Shown in pieces: positions 44,801 to 55,563 of a DNA stretch of 64,000 nt. The DNA is from Pachypanchax playfairii (taxonomy: Eukaryota; Chordata; Actinopteri; Cyprinodontiformes; Aplocheilidae), in contig SSNP01000105.1 of NCBI GenBank assembly GCA_006937955.1, forward strand, positions 1,455,834 through 1,519,833. Reading direction: 5' to 3'. The position numbers were made by a program, and so were the translations under genes. Position 1 is the stretch's first letter. Each line of letters opens with the position of its first letter. The notes below the pieces were generated by a model, which had not been told where the DNA came from, did not search any database, and saw nothing but the letters and a program-made list of their open reading frames with translations.

Positions 44801-47624
44801 ACACTAATCAGCAAGTGTATGAGGAAGTCACCTTGGTCAGGAGGTGAGAAGGCTTTCCTGCTATGCTTTTCAGAATGAGTGAGGTTTCTCGGTCCAGATA
44901 GGAATGCTTGGGTGAAGAGAAGAAGAAAATGGGGGAAAAGACAAAATAAGAAGTCAGTGCCAGATGATTCTTTGAAGCTTATTAATTGCAGGTGTTTTGA
45001 TCTTTTTTTTTTAAACAAAGAAGTGTGGAAGTGAGAAAACTCAGCACTTGTGGTTGTTATTAGCTGCAGCTGTAGGTGAAGAAGCAATGATTATGAGAAG
45101 AGTCATTAGACTGAAGCGTCTGAACACAGTATAATCACCTTTTTGGCAAACAACATCCCTTCAAGTCAGCAACTACTTCCACTCATGTTATAATCCAACT
45201 GGGCTTTTTAGCCTCTACCTGATTAAACATGCTACGTCACATGCAAACACACACTCACACACTTACAGTGGCCCGATCCATTTCACCCTCCCGTGAGGTG
45301 AAGTCAAGCTGCCGTCTGGCTCTCTTACTACCATTGGCTCGTCGCATTGTGGCATGCTGGGAAAAAGTCGGGAGGTGCAGGCAGGGTGTGTGTGGGGGAA
45401 AGAGGCCAGTGATATATCAAAAGAATGCAAAACACAAACAAAATCAACCCATGCAGGAGGGAGAGGGAACGTGCACGATAAATGGACATTTTATTAACTG
45501 TAATTAAGAGTTCCAAGCAAAGCATTAGCTGAGTCTAATGGTTCACTTTCTCAAGCAGGTCAAACAGGTCCGAACAATATTTCAGGGATCATTTGCTTTC
45601 GTTAGGGAGTGAGTTCACTTGGTAAACAAAGAAAGGAGCTCAGATAAGGAAGGTGTTAGCATTGCAATCTAAAACATTAGAGAATTTAATGTTTTATAGT
45701 TTAAATCATGCAGGTGAATCTCAGCGTAACGCATCTGATCCCACACAGACTCGATTTCAGGTTTCTGAGCACTAATGTCGTACCTCTGTGTTTGTCTGGT
45801 TCTGTCCCTGTTTGTTTGGACTGATTTGATTCTCCATTTCTCCTCCCATCACTTTATCCGTGTCCAGGGAGTCCATGCTGGAAGCTGAGGCGCACGCCGA
45901 GTTAACACTGGAGCGCTGCGATGGAGCGTCCTGCTCGCTGACCGCTCCCACCGAGCCTGTTCTCCGATGCTGCCCGCCACCGGACGATCCACAGGAGGGA
46001 CGTCGGAGAGTAGCTGAGGAAACGGAAGATGATGATGATGAGGAGGAAGAGGTCTGTCGAGCAGCTTCATCCATGCTGAGGGAGGCCTTCTCCAGCTGAG
46101 AGGTGATGTCATCCAGGGAGATGTTGGAGGCTGCGGGCCGAGAGCTGAGGCTCCCGCCTCGAACCGTGTTGGCAGGTGATGCTCGGGTGCTGCTACTGGC
46201 ACTTCCTGGTGGGTAAGAAGAAATCTGTTTAACAGTGACTCGTTACATAAAACTCATCTGTAAAGATGTTAATAAATCTCCTTTTCTACTTTGTAATAAT
46301 TCTTTTTTTTACTTTGATCCTAAAAAATACAGACTGGAGAAAATAAAGTGTTGTGTTTAACCAAAAAAGTTGGAAATCTACATAAAATCACAGACTAACC
46401 AACTATTCAACAACAACATCCATGCTTTTAGTTTTTTTATGATTTCCTAATGTGCATCTTATTGCTGCTGCACATTTTCGGTCTTCTCTGGTTTCCTGTA
46501 TCATGAGAGGTTCAACTCCTTTCATTGGACAGAAAATGAATCTAAAATAAAACAGGCGAAAGAAAATGTTTATTTTTTAAATTTAAGCTGTTAAAGTCAG
46601 TTATTCTGCAGATTGTAATGATGTTGTTCAAAACGGAGTTTCATTCTATTTAAAGGGAAATTTCTTCTTTAGGAGAGAAAAGATTATCTCATAAAAAGCT
46701 TTTCATGTTACTGAAGAAATGTGAAATCCAGATAAAGGAATATAAGATGCTGAAACACAGAAAATAGTCAAAATAAAACACTTTGAAAGCTGTATTTTGT
46801 AAATAGACATATTCCTGAAGGACTACCTCCACTGCTTCCACCTCCACTGGTGCCAGTATGTTTTGTGCTGGCACTGCGGCACCCAGGGCCCCTCTGCTGG
46901 CCTTTGTTCTTACTGCGAGAGTTTGGTTTGGAGATGGTACTGAGCTCCTGCTCAATCGAGCACAGGTCAGCCATCAGAGCATCCAAGTCCACGGAGTCTC
47001 CCTGGTTCAGAGCCTCTGCAAAGATGGATAAAATGACGTGAGGCAGAAAGGGGAGGAGGTTCATAGATATCAGTTTTTTTATGTCTCATTTGGACACCAA
47101 GAAATAAATAAACTCTCACCATTTATGTTATACATTGAAAAGCGGTAGGAGAAGTTGGCCATGTTTGTCTCTTGGCGCAGAGGGGGCTTCTGCAGGGTTT
47201 TCTGCGGCCTCCCATCATCCAGACTCTACATTTTATAAAAAAATCAAAACACAATGTGAGAGTTCAGCCAAAGCAGAAGATCATAACAACCATGTCTGAC
47301 TGCTAGACTTCTCAGTTACAGAGCTGAACATCTGCACAATGTGAAGCAAAGGGTGGGAGCAGGGTTGCTAGGATACAGGCTGAGAGACAGGATTAGCAGT
47401 GGTAAGGTTACTATGGATACAGCTCCTTACTTCTTTCCTTCTGATTTTCTACCTGTGTGAGTCCTTCTGTGTGTGTGTGTGTGTGCGTGTTTTAGTGCCT
47501 TAACCTGTGTGAGCTTGTCAAGCTCGCCCAGCCAAGCTCCAAACATCTTGTCCAGGTCCTGGTCCTCCTTGTCACTGTCCTCCTCAGCACCATGATCCAG
47601 CTCATCATCAGATACCTGATCCAT
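35816..47624 (-). CDS. raph1: RAPH1, lamellipodin (MRL family)
   Basis: Leading-edge adaptor that links Ras/phosphoinositide signals to Ena/VASP and lamellipodial actin. Exons: 47505-47624, 47120-47225, 46827-47015, 45784-46205, 45267-45356, 44832-44906, 42158-42235, 40599-40758, 40303-40424, 39966-40031, 39741-39884, 39147-39257, 38921-39019, 38711-38831, 38370-38506, 35816-38290. In phase, about 1504 aa (human 1250). N-terminus MDQVSDDELDHGAEEDSDKE, followed by DQDLDKMFGAWLGELDKLTQ. Coiled coil EEQAAKLKAEKIRVALEKIK at about 335-360, RA domain about 361-454, PH domain about 481-594. The tail holds five FPPPP EVH1-ligand motifs and proline runs up to about 17. It ends GYATLRRGPPPAPPKRGD. The ATG is the first codon of its exon, so 5' non-coding exons lie upstream. 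Glycine-rich plus-strand frames at 36242-37590 are shadows of the tail. Confidence 0.95.
40214..40250 (+). repeat. TG/CG dinucleotide microsatellite
   Basis: A tatata(tg)n(cg)n run in a RAPH1 intron, just downstream of the exon ending at 39966-40031 on the plus strand. Simple repeat only. Confidence 0.9.
42870..43110 (-). promoter_or_regulatory. raph1: Candidate internal RAPH1 promoter (TATA + CCAAT + GC box)
   Basis: On the minus strand, in order: ATTGG at 43100-43104, ATTGGGC at about 43016-43021, then TATATAG at about 42982-42988, a G-rich stretch with GGGGGCGG, and a splice donor TGTCA|GTAAGCC at about 42870. This is the order and spacing of a TATA-type promoter and first exon inside a RAPH1 intron, upstream of the exon 42158-42235. 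A short ORF (MEEGAEGREGGGTLSF) starts in it but is out of frame with RAPH1. A short isoform would have to start at a later Met, such as MSDESSKTMMV in the RA domain. Confidence 0.4.
44340..44405 (+). mobile_element. LINE 3' tail remnant
   Basis: Sequence ending ccatgggattaataaagtat followed by a tatct-type simple tail is the typical 3' end of fish L2/Rex-type LINEs or the SINEs that use them. It lies in a RAPH1 intron. No coding part is recognisable. Confidence 0.5.
44832..44906 (-). CDS. raph1: RAPH1 in-frame exon, 25 codons
   Basis: Encodes HSYLDRETSLILKSIAGKPS then HLLTK. It is bounded by acceptor CACCCAAG and donor GTGACT, phase 0 at both ends, 75 nt. It can be skipped without breaking the frame. 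The human RAPH1 sequence I recall goes directly from the serine-rich region to EEEQAAKLKAEK, so this looks like a cassette exon. Confidence 0.75.
45267..45356 (-). CDS. raph1: RAPH1 in-frame exon, 30 codons, basic
   Basis: Encodes HATMRRANGSKRARRQLDFT then SREGEMDRAT. It is bounded by acceptor TTTTTCCCAG and donor GTAAGT, phase 0 at both ends, 90 nt. Rich in Arg/Lys, with a cluster (KRARR) that could bind lipid or act as a nuclear signal. Probably alternatively spliced. Confidence 0.65.
47469..47490 (+). repeat. GT microsatellite
   Basis: A short (GT)n run in the RAPH1 intron, about 15 nt past the donor of the first coding exon. Confidence 0.85.
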
Positions 47625-50600
47625 CTACACAGAACAGATGAGTGAAAAGACAAAGAAATTATTACATGTGCATTCACAACTTCACACACTACCAGGTCAC
47701 ACCCACAAAACATGGCGGATTTAAATGAGGAAAAAATTAAATAAATAAAAAAAAAAACTCATCTCATGCCAACCTCACTGCCTGTTGCTATGACAACCAC
47801 CCTAGTGGGCCCTTTGCGTGACGTGAATGCTCCTGTAGTCTGTCATGTGCTGTTTACCACTGACACACCCACCACTTCCACGTTCTGGGTAAGATCCAAA
47901 AAAAGCAGGAGGACAAAAGAAGGAGGAAGAGGAGGCATCTTCCTCAGGACAGTGGGGAAAAAAAAAATCCCAAAATAAGAATCCAAACCCACAAAACAGT
48001 AACTCATCAGCATACAGTATATGTCCATTTTGTAGACTGCACAGGCTTCTGGATTTGAGGCTTTGTAGATTTTTCTGATCAAAGAGCTCCCTCTAGTGGG
48101 CACAACGAAAATAACCCAACCACAAAATCAACTGATTCCCTTTGTGTTTCAGGTCAAACAGCCTTTTATCAAGTGATTAAAAAAAAACAGGTCATGGAGA
48201 AATATATTATAGTATTAAGGTCAAATAGAAATGCCTGAATACAAGTCAGTAACTATCAAAATGAGAGCACAAGGACATTTAAAAGTAGACAAAACATGGA
48301 ATCAAGGACTCACTAACATCACTGATGGTAGTTCTAAAAGGCTTTATGTCACAGCAGGCAACCTTGATGTGAGCTGACGTATACCCGATAGTATCTGAAG
48401 AAACCAGGGATACTATCTGTGACAACTGAGTGAGTCAGAATTTGTAGAACGTATATAATCAAACCCAGAAGAAGTAGTTTCATAAAAATACTAGTGTTCA
48501 CTAAAGAAACGTGCTCTAACATGGTTACATGTTAGTGAAACACAGAGTCACGCTTATGATGGTTGATCAGATGTTTGAGGGAGTACACAAACACACAAAG
48601 TGCACATTTGCGTTTTAACTTTTTAAAGCAAACATTTTTCTAAAGAGTTCCTTTATCTTGGTACAGTCCATGACCCCCTTATGTAATCTAATCAAATGGA
48701 ATATTCCCAAATAATCCCATTGATGTTTTCAGAGGGTGTTATAGCCTCCTGTTATCAGCACTGGTAGTGTCAGTCACTACAAGGGACTGTACCAATCCAG
48801 GATTAACCCCTCTAATGACCCTCTTTTCTATTTTTTAAATCAAACGAGAAGTCTGTGTGTATTTATTGAGTTTTTCCTGCATTCGTTCCTTCATGGTACA
48901 TTCAACAAGGCAGTAAAAATCCAATGAGATAATGGCAACACAGCAAAGCCAGACACAGCAGCTGAGGGAACATGTTATAGAGTTACATTACAGTGTATGA
49001 TGGAGCCCTTCCTGTTTTGGCACCAGAGAACTTCTCTATAGAAGGAGAAGCAAAGCAAATCTATGTTTGAAATGACATCTGTGCTCTCACAAATGAGTGT
49101 GGGAGGCAGAGCAGGAAATAGCCTGGATGTGCAGAATTCCTCATTTCCTTTATGACCCGTCTGGTGTCAGGAAACTCCAGCTGTCCTTCGGTTTTCCAGG
49201 CCACTTACTGAGAATAGGAAAGACATAAGGAGGAGGAGGGGGGGCTCAAAATGGGAAATTGGCTACCCATAAGGCCATGCAAAAGAAGGCTGGACCTCAG
49301 TTTGCATTTATGAAAATTGTCCAGCATCCCTCCAACGTACAGGATGAGATCAGCAGCAGGCAGAAACAGGAAATGACTCAAATCAAATGATCGTCTCTCA
49401 TGGTCTCCCGTATCCTCAGAGGTGCCTTTAAACGTAAATACACAAACTCAACCAGACTCGTGGTGAGACGCTTCTAATTATGATGTTTAGACAACAGGCG
49501 GCCTGAAGTCCTCCGCGTACTTATTTCCATTAAAACCCACCAGCACTTGTTGTTGTTTACAGACAGTTTGTTTATTTAATCTGAAGGGGAAACAAGAAGC
49601 AAAGGTAGACAAAAATAATCCAACGTCATAATGAACCACTTTTAGAAAATGTCTTCAGGGCCGTCGTTCTAATGGAATCAAGAGTCTCAGAAGGAGATCC
49701 TGCTGCAGGTTTAAGTGAATTACCACCTGAGGCTCGGCTTTTAAGATTATGGAGCGTGACCCCGAGAGAAATGGGGTCAGAAGGAAGCTGCTGGTGTCAG
49801 TGTGTATACATACAGAAGCATGATCACAAAGCAAATGCAAGCTTTAACCCTTTAATAATATCTGAGCATGACTAGTGGTCATCTGGCTCCTGTGGGTCAC
49901 GGGTCTAAGGTAAAAGGATCAAAAGGTCAAAGGTTTTCCCGTTTTCCCCCTGCAGGTGAACAACTGCATTCACTGCAGATGAAACATCTAACGATTCTAT
50001 CCAAACTATATCTACGGTGGCACAAATGAATAACACGGATTATGTATACAAACACAAAAAATGTGCATAAATAAACAGGAAGTTCCAACCAAGACGGGTC
50101 TTAAAGCTCTGTAGGAAATTATAAATCATGCATTTTCTTTTTCCTTTGAAGCATTTCAAATGGCTGTAAACAAAGTGGTGCTTTGTTTGTTTATTGTTGT
50201 TGAAATTTCATATTGCCTAAATGATTGTCGTGTCCTCAGGCTTTTCTTAGTTTGTCCCTTTAAACCAAAACGTTAATCCGTAAGGAAGGTTGATTTTTTT
50301 TCCCATCTTTTTAACACGCTGCCCTAGTTGTACATCAATTTTTACTTGTTTCTGTTCAATCTATAAAAAAGGATAAGTAGGAGAAGCTATAGCAGGCGTT
50401 TGGTACTGAGGAGACTGAGGTGGTGGGAGGAAGAAGACAAATCTATCTTTAGCTGTTCAGTTCAAAGAGTGTCACGAGGACTGGAAATGGGAGCAGAATG
50501 AAGTCTTGGGCTGAATGTAGAAAGTAACTGAGAAACACTGTATGTAATCTTTACTGATACTGACTGAAAAAAAGGCCAAGTATTTCAAGGGGGAAGGTTT

Positions 50601-53600
50601 TTTGTCACCTAGCTTACAACACAAGCATCAAGCCTTATCTGCGTTTGTTGTGCCACCACAAAAAGTGGGTAATGACTAAGAAACTCACTGACTTCTAGTC
50701 ATACGACTTGGAATAACTGATGCTGCCTGAGGGCCATTTTTACACCAAATGTGAGACAGTCACAAAACCCCAGACATTAAAGGTTAAAAATACAAAACCC
50801 TTCAGGAAAGTCTACATTTGACTTCCAACATGTTTGTTTTTAAGACAGTAAAAGAACAGAAGAAACATGTGAGAAACATGTTTCATTTAGAGCCTTTTCA
50901 GGCTTCTCCCTCCTTTAAAAACACAAAATAGAAATGCTAGAATTTACAAAATCACAGAAGTGCTCTGAACAGAGCAGAATGTTATTCTGAAATTACATCA
51001 TAGGTCAGATTAGGTCTCCTTGGCTGAATCCATCGTAATTCAGTTTGCATGACAGAGTTCTGCTGTTTGTTTCACTCACATTAAACCACATCTGGGACAG
51101 ACTAACAAGTTTCATGGTTTAGCATCCAGACTAGATAAGTGAACACTCTGTAACCTGCTGGTGGTTCTGTTTCAGACAGGCACAGGATCCTGGATGTAGG
51201 CCAAGATTACAAAAAGCAAAACTTCAGACTTACACCATCTTTAAACTACAGCAAAGAGCATTTATTTTGGATGTTATTGCTATTTATACAGTCTGAATAT
51301 GACTAAGACCAGAGACCTTCCCAGGCTGATTCAGCATCTCTGCCTCCAGTTAACGTTCAAACGACAAACAGATCATCACATTTGAGTTGCAAATAATTCC
51401 TTTCATATGTCAGTCACACAGGAAACACGAGGGCAGGGATGTGGAATATAAATGGAGCTGTGTAAACACTTCTGTGGGCCTGAGTTCATGTTTCCATCGA
51501 GTACTTCTAAAAGACCATTTTTGGATCAAACCACATTTCGTCTGTGTAATAAAAACCGTAGAGTTTAATATAAAAAGGCATTTATCTTTGGAAACACCGA
51601 CTTACAAACCTCCAAAGCCACCGTCTTCTCACACCCAGTTTTCCATATTCTGAAATTATTTTTTAAAGTGTGAACCCAAACTGAGGAGCAATGTGGAAAG
51701 AACTGGATGAGAGGGTAAAGACAATTACACAAACTTGATGAACTCTTAAGAAGCTTGTCTAACTGCTGTTGGCTGTAAACGGGGAATTCTTTAGTGTTTA
51801 GAGCGACACAAACGTTCAAAGCTCCAAAAAGACTTTGGCAAAAATGTAGAAAGTATAAATTATAGCCTGGTAGTCATGGTTTTAAATGCATCGAGTCTGG
51901 AAATTGTAACAAGTTTGCAAAAAAGTCACATGCTGCCGATTAACTCTGAAATAGTAAGCGGGGAAAAAATCCCTACAGAAGCCGCATCTGCATGATGATC
52001 CTTGTTTCAAATTAATTTTAAACATATGTGAGTAAATTATCAGGTAAACCGTCAAAAAAGACGTGATGCAGTTCAGATGTGCACAACAGGCAAATATGGA
52101 AACAAATACTCTAAAAGCTTTCCCTTGTAACAAGCTTCCTTTGTTGTAATAGTTAAAAAACCTTGTTAATAATTAAAACTAAGATATAATTACAGACATA
52201 AATAGCAGCTGTGAATCATTCTGGCTCCTTCTAGAAAACCGTGTACAAGAAGCTGACCAGGCTGCTAACAAAGCTAAAGAGTAGCTTCTCAGCTAACAAG
52301 TTCAAAAGGAGAACATTATTACTTCATGTTTCTAAATAAACTAGTCATCAACAACAGTGATGAAATTCTTTTATTAGCCATTAACATTAAAAAATGTGTT
52401 AAAGTCAAATGGCCAAAAACTCAAACCATAAAATGAAATCAGTGTCAAAATATGATAATAGCATCCGACTTCACATCGACACTGTTTAAAGCCATTATGC
52501 AATAAAAAAATCCATCTAGTAATCTTGCGTGTGGTGAAGCAGACACGAGGTTAAGGAACAAAGCCAGCAGCTCTCGAACGCTTGGTCTCGAGATATTAAA
52601 CAGATTGAATCTCTGTGCAACTATAATTACTTTCAGGCTCATGGTCATTCTCTTAATTCCTCCACTTCTTCTTTCAAACGCTGCCTTTTTTCCTGATCAA
52701 ACCAACAGCAAAAGAAGATTATGCAGGAAAAAGCAGAAACAGTAAACTGGGTGAGTGAGACTAAGACAGGAGTCACTACCCGTCTAAAGTCAAATGTCCA
52801 ACTGGGAGTGGCTGGCTCATAAAACTCAGCTGACCTTTAGTGGCTTCAGCATCCTATAGTTTGTGTGCATTGTGAAATTCTGGCAAAACTCAAATATATT
52901 TCCTTAAAAAAACTTTGCAAAAGACAGAGTTTGATTTATACAAAAAGGTAGTTCCATGAAATTGTTAAAGCACACGTCACATGAGAAGGAAGGAGGATAA
53001 AATAAGCTGGTTAACAGACCAGCTGCAGCAGGAACAGGATGATGGATGAAGACAACTACAGCAGAGAGGAGCCCTGCTATTAGATCATGAATAGATTCAG
53101 GCCTAATGGCAAAAATAACAGCTATAGTGACATTCGTCAAGCACGAGCAACAGCCTGTAAGCAGACAACTTGCACTCAGACGAACACAAATGGATCCACA
53201 AGGAGAACCGGGATCACTCAAGCGTGGTATGACATGCTGGCTTATACTGCCAATTAGGAAGGAGGGGCACAAGAAGAGGTGTGGGACAGAGAGAGCAGAA
53301 AGGGGAGGGGGACGTCAGGAACTGACAGATGGAGAGGGAGTCAGAGAGAGAGGAAGTGCATGGTCACGCTGGTGGGTGGGAGGTGTGAGGACTCAACAAG
53401 CTCACCAATATCAGCCAAAATTCAGCTGATATTTCCATGGCAACACACAAGCACAGATTTACTCACAGATAAAGCCCATCATGAGGGTTTATTGTGAGAC
53501 TCTCAGTAATGACTCAGGTAGAACGTTCAGCTGGTGATTTTCATAATCTGTCAGTATGAAACATAAGAGAAACACAGAGGTTTTCTGTGCACGTCAAACC

Positions 53601-54285
53601 AGCACACGCTCTTTACTTGCTGTCTGCATCAACAGACCGAGGATGCGTCAGCTCCCTTCAGGGCACCGGCCCAAATGTAAAAATCAATAGTCTCTGGTCC
53701 ATTCTCCTAAAGAGATCAGGTTCCATATACACACATAAAGGGGCTCAGGTGGTCCTGCTGCAACGTGTCAGTACAAACCCACACAAACTTTTAAACATGA
53801 TGCAGCTCTGCAGCAGCAGGCAACAAAAGGCTACCAGCTCAGAACAACAACAAAAACAAACATTGTTTAAAAAAGATTAAATATTTAAACACTTTCAGTG
53901 TTGATCCATCTAAATCTTAATCTACTGTGTAGCTTTAAATAAATGTGCAGCAACTGCAACATATAGTTATTAGCGTGTGAGCCTATTCAAATGAACATTT
54001 CTGCTAATTTACATCCATGAGAAAAATGACAATATGGCTGGAGTGATTTATCATGACTTTGCATCTCTTTCAGGGCTTCTCAGCATTTGCAGTTAATTAG
54101 ATAAAGTGGCTACGTGGGATCAAAAAATTGATGGGTTAAACAAACATATTAATCATTCTGTTCCAGGTTGAATTATTGAGTAAATAGTAACTTTCCAATG
54201 TGAGCTTCCAGGCAGTAGTACATCTATATTCAAAGGTGCTGAATTTAGAGCATTTATAAGGTCCATTTAAGTGTTGATTTATATA
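47625..54285 (-). other. raph1: RAPH1 5' intron, left of the transposon
   Basis: Intron sequence between the first coding exon and the candidate 5' UTR exon at 57379. No exon or known element is recognised. The open frames (for example 49672-49875, 51387-51653, 53106-53429) are short and match nothing I know. Regulatory elements are likely in an intron this long but cannot be pinned down by eye. Confidence 0.5.
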
Positions 54286-54314
54286 CACTCACCGGCCACT
54301 TTATTAGGTACACC
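54286..54314 (+). repeat. Left terminal inverted repeat
   Basis: 29 bp, identical to the reverse complement of 55472-55500. It begins CACTCACCGGCC directly after the TA target. Confidence 0.95.
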
Positions 54315-54433
54315 TGTCCAACTGCTCGTTAACACTTAATTTCTAATCAGCCAATCACATGGCGGCAACTCAGTGCATTTAGGCATGTACACATGGTCAA
54401 GACAATCTCCTGCAGTTCAAACCAAGCATCAGT

Positions 54434-55468
54434 ATGGGGAAGAAAGGTGATCTGAGTGACTTTGAACGTGGCATGGTCGTTGGTGCCAGAATGGCTGGTC
54501 TGAGTATTTCAGAAACTGCTGATCTACTGGGATTTTCACGCACAACCATCTCTAGGGTTTACAGAGAATGGTCCGAAAAAGAAAAAATATCCAGTGAGCG
54601 GCAGTTCTGTGGGCGGAAATGCCTTGTTGATGCCAGAGGTCAGAGGAGAATGGCCAGACTGGTTCGAGCTGATAGAAAGGCATCAGTGACTCAAATAACC
54701 ACTCGGTACAACCAAGGTAGGCAGAAGAGCATCTCTGAATGCACAGTACGTCGAACTTTGAGGCAGATGGGCTACAGCAGCAGAAGACCACGCCGGGTGC
54801 CACTCCTTTCAGCTAAGAACAGGAAACTGAGGCTACAATTTGCACAAGCTCATCGAAATTGGACAATAGAAGATTGGAAAAACGTTGCCTGGTCTGATGA
54901 GTCTCGATTTCTGCTGCGACATTCGGATGGTAGGGTCAGAATTTGGCGTCAACAACATGAAAGCATGGATCCATCCTGCCTTGTCTCAACGGTTCAGGCT
55001 GGTGGTGGTGGTGTAATGGTGTGGGGAATATTTTCTTGGCACTCTTTGGGCCCCTTGGTACCAATTGTTTACAACGCCACAGCCTACCTGAGTATTGTTG
55101 CTGACCATGTCCATCCCTTTATGACCACAATGTACCCAACTTCTGATGGCTACTTTCAGCAGGATAATGCGCCATGTCATAAAGCTGGAATCATCTCGGA
55201 CTGGTTTCTTGAACATGACAATGAGTTCACTGTACTCAAATGGCCTCCACAGTCACCAGATCTCAATCCAATAGAGCATCTTTGGGATGTGGTGGAACGG
55301 GAGATTCGCATCATGGATGTGCAGCCGACAAATCTGCGCCAACTGTGTGATGCCATCATGTCAATATGGACCAAACTCTCTGAGGAATGCTTCCAGCACC
55401 TTGTTGAATCTATGCCACGAAGAATTGAGGCAGTTCTGAAGGCAAAAGGGGGTCCAACCCGTTACTAG
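54434..55468 (+). CDS. Tc1/mariner transposase, DD36E, full-length open frame
   Basis: Cut-and-paste transposase of 344 aa with no stop or frameshift. The N-terminus (LSDFERGMVVGARMAGLSIS, then ETADLLGFSRTTISRVYREW) is the first helix-turn-helix of the paired-like DNA-binding domain. A second one lies at about 76-125 (SECTVRRTLRQMGYSSRRPR), with a GRK linker at 60-62. Catalytic residues: D155 in AWSDESRF, D244 in FQQDNAPCH, E281 in SPDLNPIEHLWD; 36 residues separate D244 and E281, against 34 in classical Tc1 and Sleeping Beauty. The glycine-rich box (QAGGGGVMVWG, 188-198) is intact. All catalytic parts are present, so it may be active, but activity cannot be told from sequence. Confidence 0.95.
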   Translation: MGKKGDLSDFERGMVVGARMAGLSISETADLLGFSRTTISRVYREWSEKEKISSERQFCGRKCLVDARGQRRMARLVRADRKASVTQITTRYNQGRQKSISECTVRRTLRQMGYSSRRPRRVPLLSAKNRKLRLQFAQAHRNWTIEDWKNVAWSDESRFLLRHSDGRVRIWRQQHESMDPSCLVSTVQAGGGGVMVWGIFSWHSLGPLVPIVYNATAYLSIVADHVHPFMTTMYPTSDGYFQQDNAPCHKAGIISDWFLEHDNEFTVLKWPPQSPDLNPIEHLWDVVEREIRIMDVQPTNLRQLCDAIMSIWTKLSEECFQHLVESMPRRIEAVLKAKGGPTRY

Positions 55469-55471
55469 CAT

Positions 55472-55497
55472 GGTGTACCTAATAAAGTGGCCGGTGA

Positions 55498-55500
<3 letters not shown>
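55472..55500 (-). repeat. Right terminal inverted repeat
   Basis: 29 bp, the exact inverse of the left repeat. It begins 4 nt after the transposase stop codon and ends at the TA target. Confidence 0.95.

Positions 55501-55559
<59 letters not shown>
55501..55559 (+). repeat. (TA)29 microsatellite at the transposon's right edge
   Basis: A pure TA run starting at the target-site TA of the transposon. The left edge shows only a short ATATA, so the run is one-sided. Either the element went into the end of an existing TA repeat, or the right target TA expanded after insertion. Confidence 0.95.

Positions 55560-55563
<4 letters not shown>

Larger units (their letters stand above)
54286..55500 (+). 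mobile_element. Intact DD36E Tc1/mariner transposon (Incomer-like)
   Basis: A 1215-bp element with perfect 29-bp terminal inverted repeats beginning CACTCACCGGCC, flanked by TA on both sides (54284-54285 and 55501-55502), the target duplication of Tc1/mariner elements. One uninterrupted 344-aa transposase frame fills most of it. The 36 residues between the second Asp and the Glu of the catalytic triad, and the short repeats, fit the DD36E group described as Incomer. It lies in the RAPH1 5' intron in antisense orientation. Matching ends and an open frame point to a recent insertion. Confidence 0.95.
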
